Part shown: piece after piece, positions 1 to 9,927 of the stretch
Numbering within the stretch: position 1 is the first letter of the stretch
Layout: every line of letters starts with the position of its first letter
DNA from: Tricholoma matsutake
Taxonomy: Eukaryota > Basidiomycota > Agaricomycetes > Agaricales > Tricholomataceae
Reading direction: 5' to 3'
DNA: 64,000 nt
Assembly: GCA_026075535.2 (NCBI GenBank)
Contig: AP026549.1
Span: 8,866,001-8,930,000 of the forward strand
Program-made: the position numbers and the translations under genes
Notes under the pieces: generated by a model
The model's database searches: none
What the model was told of the DNA's origin: nothing
The model's input: only the letters and a program-made list of their open reading frames with translations

Positions 1-384
1 ATCTTCCCCTTGTCAATATTACCCCCTTCACAATGGGAACCATCTCCGGCGAGGATAAACTCCATTTCATCGCCATGCTCCACGTACTCACTCCTCCACA
101 ATACCAGAAAATTAACCAGATGCCCTATCAGCCTACCTCTGTCTCCTAACTCTCCTCCTCAACGCAATCCCCATCTTCATCCTCAATCCTCCACAGAAAT
201 GCACCGCTCATACATGGGACGGCACACCCCACGATCTCGATGATGCAGACTCGGACTCTGATTTCCCCAGAACCACCGCTAAATCCATCTCTGTCTCCGC
301 CATCTCTTCTTTCAACACATCATCCCATCTACCACCGCCTCCCATACCCACTCTAGATCTCTGCATCCTCAAATGCCTCGCCAC
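1..384. other. Unassigned left edge
   Basis: No gene can be supported here. Short open stretches exist on the + strand (for example 10-243), but they show no recognisable domain and use a proline/serine-rich composition typical of chance frames in pyrimidine-rich DNA. Similarity to KDZ copy 2 begins only at about position 385, so this stretch is either foreign sequence joined to the truncated KDZ element or a diverged part of it. Confidence 0.4.
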
Positions 385-804
385 CAGCCAATGGTGGCAG
401 TCAGCCTCACAGTCTGAGAATACCCTTCCTGGTCTGCTAGCCTATGCTAATTGCCAGCATGCTTCATGGTATGAATTAGCATTGAGGGCTGACAATGCAT
501 TTAGATCAACAATTGCTGATTATATCTCCCCTCTCTGACTGAAAAGGGCCACATGTATTATGTAAACATGATGTAAACACAATTATCTTGATCACCAACC
601 ATGACCATGTCGAACAAAAGTCTCTCAATCTTCAACCCTTTTTCTTTGCAATCGGGCCTGAAAGGGCAACTCCAAATGTGGACACAAGAGATCATTTGGT
701 ATGCGGAGTCCCGATTCTGTCAAGTTTTGTTGGAGTTAGACCAGGCAAACTTTGTAAAACAATGTTGGATGCAAAAAATTCTCTATGCCAAGCTTGTATG
801 TTGA
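385..804 (+). pseudogene. KDZ transposase C-terminal remnant
   Basis: Translation of about 385-535 and 601-804 matches the C-terminal part of the KDZ transposase of copy 2 (36559-37000 on the other strand), including the segments QHASWYELALRADNAF and ANFVKQCWMQKILYAK. In complete family members this tail follows the catalytic core and ends the protein. Nothing of the catalytic domain is present, so this is a fragment that cannot act as a transposase. The two blocks are separated by a stop and a short AT-rich stretch at the same position as in copy 2. Confidence 0.6.
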
Positions 805-1247
805 AATCTTTCCTAAAGGAAGTAAGTATACATCACTGACAAGTATGACAGATGTATGTCATGTCTTGGATCAGCATCGGCACCTCCATCGGCCTTATGA
901 TGGATGTGCCGATCCTTCTTCGGTCCTTGGCCGACAGTCTCACTGATGTGAATTTGGACCACCTACCCCTTGGATTCCATCCATCTCTCTTGGCCGCATT
1001 GGATGATGGTGTTGCCAGCGATGTTCCTAGCCATCTGGTGGATTCATATGTATGTGATTGGTGGAGCCACAATAGTGAACCGGCACCAGGGCAAATTTTT
1101 GCCAGTGACACCCTGGATAAGTGCCTCAATAGCTATCGACAGTATATCCCTGCCCCTGTGATCACCAGCTCACCACTCACTGATAGCCAGCCAGCAGACA
1201 ATGCTGCTGATGGCCAAGCCGACTGCCGATCTTGCATCGACCTGCAG

Positions 1248-1673
1248 TATAAGGGCAACCTAAGCCTCTAGCAAAGGGAAATCCAAAGTTAAAATTATAC
1301 TACATAATACAGGCATTGGGGACACACCTAGCAAAGGGAAATCCGAAGAGAAAACTCTAAGGATCCCCTTGCTGATGCCCAGTATATGTGAAGACGACAA
1401 AAATCAAATATAATCTAAAAATAGACAAAGGCAGAGATAGGCAGATCAAGGCTGCCGAATGACATCATACCAAGGGGTATGTGTCGGAAGGGGTCCTCCG
1501 CCTCTAAATATAAAAGAGTCAACATGTACAAACATGATAGCAAGGGAAAATTAGTAATAAAATCCGGAAAAATCATAGAAAATGAAGAATAGAAGGAAAT
1601 GAAGTGGGGAAAAATATAGGATGAACATAAAAAATAGGAAAAACACACAGGGCACCCCCCTAGTCCCCTTACA
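1248..1673 (-). repeat. 3' LTR of chromovirus A copy 1
   Basis: The LTR is 426 bp, beginning TGTAAGGGG and ending CCCTTATA in element sense, and pairs with 6861-7286. A purine-rich tract in element sense (AGAGAGGGGGTGA, 1674-1686) lies directly upstream as the plus-strand primer site. Confidence 0.95.
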
Positions 1674-1686
1674 TCACCCCCTCTCT
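1674..1686 (-). promoter_or_regulatory. Polypurine tract of chromovirus A copy 1
   Basis: Thirteen nearly all-purine bases in element sense abut the 3' LTR. This is the usual place and composition of the plus-strand priming site in Ty3/gypsy elements. The same tract precedes the LTR of copy 3 at about 51725-51737, and is deleted in copy 2. Confidence 0.8.
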
Positions 1687-1708
1687 AAGATGCATCGCCC
1701 CGATGCAT

Positions 1709-4700
1709 TCAAAATCGTATACGACCAAAGTCCATGACTTGAATGCAACACGGTGCAGCAGTGTGCCATTGGTGGAATTTCTTGATTAACCGAGGGGCAT
1801 TTACGTCAGACTCTTCGACCCATGAGTTCTCCTCATACCCATAACCCTTCCAATGTACCAAATACTGGAGTTTTCCTTGACGCAAATGGCTGTCCAAGAT
1901 TGACTCGACTTCGTATTGGGGTTCTCCCTCGATCACTGTAGGTGGTGGTGGTGGGTGTGAATGGCATCCCGGGAATGGATCTGGGGGAGCTGGAAGCAAT
2001 TTGACGACATGGAAGATGGGATGGAGTCTGGACATGGAGGCTGGGAGGCATAGATGATAGGCATGTGTTCCAATGCACTTGACAATGGGGAAAGGTCCCA
2101 AGAAGCGATGAGCGAGTTTCTTAGATGGACGTGTAGTGGAGACGTCACTGGAGTCAAGATAAACTCGATCACCAACCTTGTACTGAGGGGTTGGGGAGTG
2201 GCGTTGGTTGTAAAATCGTGCCATGTCATCCTTCACCTTTGCTAAGGCTGCCCTTGCCTCCTCCAAGCTATCCCTCATGCATTCTGTGAACTCATTCACC
2301 GTCTCGATGTGTGAGGGAGTTTGGCGAGGTTCAAATCCCATGCATGGATGTCGTCCAGTGTCTAAGAGGAAAGGGGTCTGTTGAGTGGAAGCATGGACAT
2401 GGTTGTTGTATCCGAACTTGGCCAAAGGAAGGAGATCATCCCAATCATCCTGGCGTTCATTGACAAAGAGGCGGATGAACTGCTCCAGTTCCTGGTTGAC
2501 TCGCTCCATCTGGCCATCAGTTTGTGGGTGATAAGCGGTTGAAGCGAGGAGTTTGATCCCCAGGAGTCGGTACAGCTCACGAGTGAACTCTGCCATGAAC
2601 TGAGGGCCACGATCCGAGAGGAAGGCACCAGGAAGTCCATGTAATTTCCACACGTGGTGGAGGTAGAGTCGAGCGGCACCTAGGGCACTGACAGTGGTGT
2701 GAGTGGGAATGAAGTGAGCGCATTTTCCCACTGAGTCAACTGTGCACATCACCGCATCAAACCTGTTTGACTCTGGCAATTCCACCACAAAGTCAACGCT
2801 GACAACATCTCAACGACTCTCTGGAACAGGAAGAGGGTGTAGCTCACCAATAGGCTTGCGACGAGGAACCTTGGTGGGTAAGCAAAGGTCACAAGTGCAA
2901 CAATACTGACCAATGAGCCGTGACATTTGTGGCCACCAATAGTTCCGTGAGGTGAGCTCCAAGGTCTTCCAGCGTCCGGGGTGGCCAGCAATCTGTGAGT
3001 CATGGTGTTGGGATATGATGCGCTGACAAAGGTCTGGGTCATTGGGAACATAGATGTGATCCCTGAAATACAACAAGTCCTCCTTTTCAGCCCACTCTGC
3101 CGCATGTAAGGAAAGGGTCGATCCCTTCCTCAGTTCTTTAACAGCTCGGGTGACAACATCCTCATGTAAACCGCTACGGTTTGTGCGACAAATGTCACAT
3201 AGGATGTCCCGCTCCTTGCCCTGGGGTGCGATGCCTTCCAGTTCATGAATGGTGAACAGGTCTGGCTGCAACAGCACAATGTTTTGGTTGTCACCGCTGC
3301 CATCCCCATGGTCTGCACATTGGGATAGGGCATCGGTCTTCCCCATGCTGCGACCCGGATGGTGGTGCAAGGAGAAGTCGAATCTAGATAGATACAGGGA
3401 CCAACGAGCTTGACGACGGTTCAATTTCTTGGCCATCATGAAGTACTTGAGGTTCTTGTGATCCGTCCAAATTTCCACCTTGTGTTGGGCACCCTCGAGG
3501 AAGTGTCGCCACTCCTCATGCGCACGCATTATCGCCAACATCTCCTTGTCATGGATCTTGTAGTTTCACTCTACAGCACTAAGGCTTTTGGAGTAGAACA
3601 CAACAGGATGCCACTTCTGGTCCTCCAGAGACTGCTGAGACAACACGGCACCCGTCACAAAGTCAGAACTGTTGGCTTCTACATGAAAAGGACGTGAATC
3701 GTCAGCAAAGGTAAGGATTGGAGCGGAAGTGACCATCTCCTTAAGCTTTTTGAATGCCTCCTGTTGTGCATTATACCACCTCCATGCCTCCTTTCCTGTC
3801 AAGTCGAACAGTGGTCGTGCATGATGTGAGAAATCCTTGATAAAACACCGATAGAAATTGATGAAGCCCAGGAAAGACTGCACCTCCTTCTTGTTCGTGG
3901 GCATCGGCCAAGCTGTGACCCCATTTACCTTGATAGGATCCATCTCCACTTGACCCTCCAAGATAATCAGGCCGAGGTACTCGATCTTGGTCCTTTCAAA
4001 CTTGCATTTGTCCTGACGAAGGTAGAGTTTGTACCATCGAAATCGCTCTAGGATGAGGCGCATGATGCGACAGTGCTCTTCAACCGTGCGAGTGAAGATG
4101 AGGATGTCATCGAGATAGATGCAGACAATGCCTTCGAGGATGAGGTCATGGAAGATGTCGTTCATCATGGTCTGAAAGGTGGCAGGGCTATTAGTAAGGC
4201 CAAAGAACATGACAAGCGGTTCAAAAAGACCATGGTTGGTACGAAAGGCTGCCTTCCACTCATCTCCCTCCTTTATCCTCACATTATTATAGCCCCAACG
4301 GACATCGAGCTTGGTGAAGTATCGGGCTCCATGGAGCTGGTTTACAAGTTCGGAGATGAGGGGTAGTGGGTAGCAATTTTTGACCGTGATGTTGTTGAGC
4401 CTTCTGTAGTCTTGAACCGGTCGAAGTGAGCCATCCTTCTTCTTGACAAAGAAAAAGGGAGAGGCCATGGGTGACTTCGATGGTCGAATACGTCCAGAGG
4501 CCAGGTGCTCATTGATGAACTGGTCAAGCTGCCGTTGTTCTTCCAGAGAGAGAGGATAGACCTTGCAGGATGAAGGGGTTGCACCGGGGGTGAGTTTGAT
4601 CGCGTGATCCCATGGCTTGCGCACAGGAAGAGAGTTGAATGACTCCTTGGAGAACACATCTTCAAACTCATGGAGATGAGGGAGTAAGGAGTTAGTAGAG

Positions 4701-5586
4701 GATTTAGCAGCGTTGTTTTTGTGGAAGGCCTCGGCAAGGCATTGGGATATGTTTGATGTGGCACACACCTCATGCAATGAGCGAATCGCAGTGTAGAAGA
4801 TCCGATCACCCTCCTCCACTTCCTCTGGCTCCTCATCATCATCATCATCATCTGAGTCCAGCATCAGATCAGGAACCCCTTCCAATTCCACTTCAGGTAT
4901 AGGCAGGGGTCCAGCACGACACTTCTGAGTACATCGTATTTCCGCCTTCTGTCCACGACCCTGGCTTCTGTGAAACACGTCTGACAGTGGGATGGACTTT
5001 GGCTCATGGTAACCTCCCCGGTATGCCAGTCGACCTCTGGGTTATGGTCTCAAAGCCATGGATATCCCAAAATCACCTTTTGCTTTCCTAATTGAGTGAC
5101 AGCAAAAAGGGCACGCTCACTATGATCTTTGTAACGGAGAACCAGGTCTGCAACCTCTCGGATGGCACCAGCTTCATTTGGGGATCCATCCACATTATAT
5201 ACAGGTATTGGACGTGAGAGTGAGCGAGTATTTAGGCGATGTTGTTGTACCAGATGGGAATCGATGAAGAGACCAGTCGCACCAGAGTCCAGGAGCGCAG
5301 AGACACTGAGTATCTGTCCAGTGTCGGTCGTCTGCAGTTCAATGGCTAGGTTTAAGGAATGTGCAGAGGGAGTGGATGCCACAATATACTTGTGTGGTAG
5401 TTTATGTTCCCATGATTTAATTTTGGGATGTGGAGTAGAAGGAGAGATGGGGAGAGCAGGTACATCTTTATCCAACTTCAAAGGGTCAGAGAGGGGAGCA
5501 GTCACAGAAATGGATTCATTCTCCAGGGATTCAACTGACAAGACTTCAAAGCGGTTATGGACAGGCAGTGAGGGCGTATGATTCAC
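1709..5586 (-). pseudogene. Pro-pol of chromovirus A copy 1: protease, RT, RNase H, integrase, chromodomain
   Basis: Blocks in order on the minus strand: aspartic protease (5586-5050) with LLDSGATGLFID and ILGYPWL; RT (4978-3566) with [19 protein letters not shown] and IYLDDILIF; RNase H (3541 onward) with [10 protein letters not shown]; integrase HHCC zinc module ([11 protein letters not shown] ... CTCDLC); the DDE core with VELPES, LSDRGPQF and QTDGQMERVN; and a C-terminal chromodomain (YEVESILDSH ... LVHWKGYGYEENSWV). RT, RNase H and integrase share one frame, broken by TGA at about 3563 and 2807. The first replaces the CGA of copy 2, the second a TGG kept in copy 3. The protease is in another frame and ends in TGA after YPWL. 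Catalytic residues look intact. A chromodomain in this family typically guides insertion to heterochromatin. Confidence 0.93.
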
Positions 5587-5599
5587 TCGCTGCGAATAG

Positions 5600-6694
5600 G
5601 AAAATCCTGCTCCTCTACAACTTCCAACTTAATCTCCTCTGCAACTTGATCCTTTGCTTCCTCAACATCTACAAGTGCCAACAAATCTTGCAGGAGTTCA
5701 TCTCATCCCTTGGGGGTGAGCATGCGGATATCCTGACGATGGGGACATGCTCCAGCCCTGTGTCCAGGTTCCCCACAATGGTAGCAGAGATCCAACTTAC
5801 GTGCACGGCTGTGGGCTGCATCAACATCCATTGGTACTGGGACATTGACGGCTGGTGTGGGAGTTTGACAAACAGGAATGGGGTTAGGGTGGGGGAGGCT
5901 TCAATTGAAGGTGTAGGGCGTATGAGTGGTAGTTGGAGCACGGAATGCAGCATTAAACGCCGCATTTGTGAGTCGGTTCTCATCACAGAGTGAAGCAGCT
6001 TCATACCAAGCACATCGTCCGCTGGGCGCCCCTCCAACATCTGTGCAATCTGGTCCTGAATTTCTCGGTTGAGTCCCAGTCGGAACTTCACCACCACTGG
6101 TAACCCACTCCCATATCCTGCCATGTCCACCAAATCCTTGAACTCATCGATATAGTCATCCACGGATCAATATCCCTGGTGGTAGGCGGATGACTCAAGT
6201 CATGTCACTGCTCAGTGGCATTCATTGAGGGGGCAGAAGTGGCGTACGAACTCAGCTCGAAAGTCACCCCAAGTGGAGAAAGGTAGAGAACCGAGTTCTT
6301 TAGTTTGACGTAGGATACGGTCCACATAGAGATAGGCACGTTCAGATTTCATGTATGTGAAGGCCCAATAAATTTTTGCAGCCTCATCGACGAATTGATG
6401 CGACTGGAGACTAATGTATAACTCACAGGAATTAAGGAATGCATGTCCCTGCGCACGTGCACCATTAAATTCAGCGGGGGGGGACAGTTTGATCTGGGCA
6501 CATTCCTTAGTGGACGTGTTTGGCAAAGCATCGTTGTTGGGTGCGCTTGGAGTCATAAAGGGGGAACTATTGGTCGTAGGGTTAGCCTGGAGGGTCCTAA
6601 CAAAGTTTTCAATCGTAGATTTAAGCGAGTCGATTTGCGTGTGCATTCCGGAAACGTCGCTTTCAAGCACGTCGAAGTGTTCTGATGCGTCCAT
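5600..6694 (-). pseudogene. Gag of chromovirus A copy 1
   Basis: It starts at ATG 6694 (MDASEHFDVLESDVSG), a start conserved in copy 2 (28854, MDTSE). It continues through a capsid-like region (FLNSCELYISLQSHQF, WAFTYMKSERAYLY, STWGDFRAEFVRHF) to a CCHC zinc knuckle, CYHCGEPGHRAGAC, near 5740-5800. The frame is broken by a run of TGA codons at about 6209-6170 and by a 7-nt deletion near 6010-6020 relative to copy 2, which shifts the knuckle out of frame. The frame is also open upstream into the LTR, but the predicted RNA start lies between, so 6694 is the natural first ATG. Confidence 0.85.
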
Positions 6695-6848
6695 GTCGCT
6701 AGGGAGCGCGTTTGGCGAAAATGGTGGCGTAATAAAGGTCAGATTATCTGGAACAGTGTGTAGGGACTCTGTGGAGCTTTGGGAAGCATCATCCAGTCCG
6801 TACCTGCCTATCTTGGGCAGTGCGTTCGCGATTTTCGGGCCTTAGGGG

Positions 6849-6858
6849 AGAGTTTTCT
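6849..6858 (-). promoter_or_regulatory. Putative self-priming primer binding site
   Basis: Two bases inside the 5' LTR, the element-sense sequence AGAAAACTCT is the exact reverse complement of AGAGTTTTCT within the LTR (6962-6971), near the predicted RNA 5' end. No match to a tRNA 3' end (TGG...) is seen. This geometry is that of the self-primed Tf1/sushi chromoviruses, in which the RNA 5' end folds back onto the primer site. It is conserved in copy 2 (29008-29017 with 29121-29130). Confidence 0.55.
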
Positions 6859-6860
6859 AC

Positions 6861-7286
6861 TATAAGGGCAACCTAAGCCTCTAGCAAAGGGAAATCTGAA
6901 GTTAAAATTATACTACATAATACAGGCATTGGGGACACACCTAGCAAAGGGAAATCCGAAGAGAAAACTCTAAGGATCCCCTTGCTGATGCCCAGTATAT
7001 GTGAAGACGACAAAAATCAAATATAATCTAAAAATAGAAAAAGGCGGAGATAGGCGGATCAAGGCCGCCAAATGACATCATACCAAGGGGTATGTGTCGG
7101 AAGGGGTCCTCTGCCTCTAAATATAAAAGTGTCAACATGTACAAACATGATAGCAAGGGAAAATTAGTAATAAAATCCGGAAAAATCATAGAAAATGAAG
7201 AATAGAAGGAAATGAGGTGGGGAAAAATATAGGACGAACATAAAAAATAGGAAAAACACACAGGGCACCCCCCTAGTCCCCTTACA
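6861..7286 (-). repeat. 5' LTR of chromovirus A copy 1, with TATA-like box
   Basis: The LTR is 426 bp. In element sense a TATA-like CATATAC (complement of 6995-7001) lies about 27-30 nt upstream of the AGAGTTTTCT that would be the RNA 5' end, placing R at about LTR position 316. The U5 part contains two direct copies of GGATTTCCCTTTGCTAG about 60 bp apart; recombination between them shortens the LTR of copy 3. Confidence 0.9.
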
Positions 7287-8476
7287 TGCAGGCTCTCATT
7301 GGGGATTTGTTCAATGAAGCACACAGGATGCGGGACTTCACAGATGGCTGCGAATCATCAGCAGAGGCTGCGATGAATGCAAATATCAGGCAATCAGCAG
7401 GGTTCCAACAGCTTCATGAGCTAGCCCTGCTCAAGGAGCTTCAGTCCAAACCATGTAAGTTAACAATGGCAGCGGCACCGGCAGCGGCATCAAAAAACAA
7501 CTGTGGACACGCTGGGAGAAGGTCAGCCATAAGAAGACAATCAGAACTGGTATCTGCACATGCACAGGCTGAACTTGAGCACCTGAAGGCCCTTCCCCCA
7601 ACCTCCTACAAGTGGACCTGGGGCATTGATATTGCAGAGAATGAGGTTTTAGCAATCAATCAGGCAACCAAGGCCAAGGGAAAGGCACAGCATTCTGGGT
7701 ATGCAGGGTCTCTACCTGATGGCGTGCAGCAAAAGAAGGAGTGGTCAGATGCACCAAGTCTCCCAACAGTTGTCTCTGCCTACAGTCGACCACCCACAGT
7801 TACTGGTCACAATGCTGGCCTATATTTTTCAGACGCTGAATCCAATGTGTCCAATGCTGGGACCGCTCCAGTTGTTCCTGTCCCCACTCCCGTTCCTTCA
7901 GTCCCTGTTGCTGATGCCAATCTCTCCACTGCCGATCTCTCTGATGCCGACGCCGATTCCGATTCCGTCCCCGTTCCCACTACCGATCCCGTCCCCGCTG
8001 CCGCTGCCGATGCCGAGGCACTCATGCTTTGGCAAGGTGAAGATGATGTAGCAAATGATGCTGATCAGCATACTGCCCTTCAGGCAGCCATGGCATATGG
8101 TTCTGATTCATCATCTGCCCCTACGGGTTCCCCAACTGGCATTGATGCTGCTGACTTCTACCTCGATGATTCTACCTCTTCATCTCCACCCTCAAATCCC
8201 CTATCAGCTTTTGCCACCACGTCTGATGCGGCAGATGTTTTTCTCTCATCATCAGAGACAGATTCCACTGGACCTCGGGGTGAATCCAATGCCGATGCCG
8301 ATGATGCCAGTGGCAATTCGGACAATTTTAGTGATGAGTCCCCCAGCACCTCCCAGATAGAGCACCCCACTCCTTTTCGCATCACGCTGCCCATCTATAC
8401 TCATGCAGACTTTGATTATGTTGATGACACTTGGTTGCATGGCTCTGATGATATGGACACTATGGATGATGGATGA

Positions 8477-9160
8477 TGCTCATTTATTTCATTTACATAT
8501 TCTATACATGAACATGTAGTAATAATTGTTGGAACACCGAATGTTTGCTGCCCGATCCCTAATCCCGGTGCCGGTGCCGTGCTCAATTCTGATACCGATC
8601 ACTGATTTCATGAAGGTCTGTATTATGCATCTGCTGCTGCTGATGTCAGTAAATTTTTAATTTCTGCCAGTGCCAGTGCTGACCCATTTCATAGGTCTGC
8701 ATACAACAAATGAATGATTGCTAATTGAGGCATTTATCATACATGTCACTATATAACCTTTGGCATCAGGAAATTTCCTTAGGCGGCATCGGCAGCATTG
8801 ACCAACACCAATCGGGTGGGCAAGCTGATCCCGTTTGGTAGGTCTGCACTACATAGAAAATTGCCTATAGCTAGGCATACAGTTTCCTATGCACATCTAT
8901 CCGTTAGCCTGATGCCGATGCCATATATCTATGCTGATGCCATTGCCATTGCCGTTGCCGAGTACTGTGTCCAATGCTATCTCTGATCTGTATATTAACA
9001 TTCTTCATAGTGTATCACAAGCAAGAATTGTCAAAGTGTATTCATTTGATACTAGTACATGTTATACATACTATGAGAGCGTTCGACGGTGTCCACCAAA
9101 CCCGTATCATTCGGTACACTGTATGCGTTCGATAGACCATATTATTTGGTACATTGTAGC
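8477..9160 (+). other. Non-coding right end of KDZ copy 1 with subterminal repeats
   Basis: No gene. The stretch corresponds to 34339-34819 reversed. It contains short runs of GCC/GTT-GCC type hexamers (8560-8600, 8905-8965). Near the end lie two direct copies of a unit with GCGTTCGA and CCnTATnATTnGGTACAnTGTA (about 9080-9160), which look like terminal transposase-binding repeats. Confidence 0.55.
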
Positions 9161-9396
9161 TTACCTATCTGGCAACGATGAGTGGAGCACGAGTCTATTG
9201 GGACGATAGCGAAGCACAACCCAAAATAGAGCACTTCAGCAATCCCATTCAAAGTGGGACCGAATGACCGAAAAACGCCAAGCATTATTTTGGAGCTTGT
9301 GACTCCACCTCCACAAAGGATTTGGCAACACACGTGACCACACAGCGTAGGTCATCTTCACATTTTTAAGGAATTTCTCTGACTCAGCTATCATAT
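9161..9396. other. Short spacer between KDZ and copia elements
   Basis: No coding sequence or recognised repeat. It ends with the copia target duplication catat at 9392-9396. Confidence 0.5.
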
Positions 9397-9640
9397 TGTT
9401 AATATATTGAGGCATCCCCGCACCTGCTGGTGGCACTGTCAGCTGTTACGGTAATATTTATTATTATGTTACATATTATTTATAGTACTACATACTATGG
9501 TAACCACGTCTCATACTATTTCAAACCATATATACAAAACATGATATACTTTGTAGTCATAGCCTGTCACCTCAGTGTTTGTTCATTCACTGAGGTTCCT
9601 CGTTATTCTACTTTAGTCCCCAACCGGTCCCTGCCTTCTA
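9397..9640 (+). repeat. 5' LTR of copia element
   Basis: It begins TGTTAATATATTGAGGCATC and is about 110 bp shorter than the 3' LTR. The missing segment lies between two copies of an AGTGTTTGTTCATTCACTG-containing repeat, so one LTR lost (or the other gained) one repeat unit. Confidence 0.88.
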
Positions 9641-9655
9641 GGTTATGGGCCCTGC
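9641..9655 (+). promoter_or_regulatory. Primer binding site complementary to the initiator tRNA anticodon arm
   Basis: Directly after the 5' LTR, GGTTATGGGCCCTGC is complementary to the anticodon stem-loop of fungal initiator tRNA-Met (GCAGGGCUCAUAACC as I know it from yeast). There is a single A>G change that still allows a G-U pair. This is the half-tRNA priming arrangement known from Drosophila copia. The gag ATG (9645) lies inside the site. Confidence 0.7.
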
Positions 9656-9779
9656 CGATATCTCTGATATGTCTTCAACAACCAATATGCAAGTTTTAAA
9701 TCTTCCGAAACTTCATAATGATGGCTCCAACTGGTCTACCTACCAAGAGCGTATTCTCAATTATGTTATGTCAAATTAG
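9645..9779 (+). pseudogene. Copia gag, N-terminal 44 codons
   Basis: The ORF starts inside the primer site and reads MGPADISDMSS, then LPKLHNDGSNWSTYQERI. The WSTYQERI-type segment is the usual start of copia capsid domains (L-x-G-x-N-Y/W-x-x-W). It ends at TAG 9777-9779 followed by TAA, where the large internal deletion begins, so no capsid is made. Confidence 0.7.
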
Positions 9780-9927
9780 TAACAACTCACAAACTCCATC
9801 CAACACATCTATACCATCTCCACACCAAAGAAAACCTTGACGAAACTCCCTTACAGGTCTTCCCCTGGTCGACGAAGCCCAATACGGCCGTGGAAAGTGC
9901 AACCGAGTTCCCAGCTCACGTAGCGCC

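Larger units (their letters stand above)
1248..7286 (-). mobile_element. Ty3/gypsy chromovirus, family A copy 1 (complete)
   Basis: A complete LTR retrotransposon read on the minus strand: 5' LTR 6861-7286, gag, protease, RT, RNase H, integrase, chromodomain, polypurine tract, 3' LTR 1248-1673. Both LTRs are 426 bp and differ at few sites, mostly transitions. Target duplication tgcag lies at 1243-1247 and 7287-7291. It interrupts the KDZ accessory ORF. The coding region is almost intact, with a 7-nt deletion in gag and several TGA stops, so the element is probably dead by itself although young. Copies 2 (23428-29445) and 3 (50028-52509) belong to the same family. Confidence 0.95.
852..8476 (+). 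pseudogene. KDZ-associated accessory ORF, split by a retrotransposon
   Basis: The N-terminal part (852-1247) reads up to CRSCIDLQ. The frame resumes at 7292 with ALIGDLFNEAHRM once the chromovirus and one copy of its 5-bp target duplication (tgcag) are removed, and then runs open to the TGA at 8474-8476. It is the counterpart of the intact 563-residue ORF at 34820-36511 (-). Visible features are a helical N-terminal half, a conserved central segment around PPTSYKWTWGIDI, and a long Asp/Ser/Pro/Val-rich acidic tail with many GCC/GAT-type codons. I do not recognise the family and assign no function. The open frame on both sides of the insertion suggests the insertion is fairly young. Confidence 0.65.
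385..9160 (+). mobile_element. KDZ DNA transposon, copy 1, 5'-truncated and interrupted
   Basis: This element is collinear with the reverse complement of 34339-37000, block by block: the transposase C-terminal tail (385-804), the accessory ORF (852-1247 continued at 7292-8476) and the non-coding right end to 9160. The KDZ assignment comes from copies 2 and 3, which carry the CxC2-like cluster and transposase core. The core is absent here, so the element is 5'-truncated, either in reality or at a junction near 385. A complete chromovirus (1248-7286) sits inside the accessory ORF. The right end is placed at 9160 because similarity to the copy 2 end stops there, at a shared GCTACAnTGTACC-like terminus. 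Confidence 0.75.

Noticed and set aside
3410..4366. Open frames on the + strand across the chromovirus A RT region
   Set aside because: They are antisense shadows of the RT/RNase H coding sequence; the same happens in copy 2.
7701..8360. Alternative-frame ORFs (Leu/Pro-rich and Ala/Glu-rich) over the accessory ORF
   Set aside because: They come from the repetitive GCC/GAT hexamers, which keep several frames open. Only the frame shared with copy 2 is conserved.
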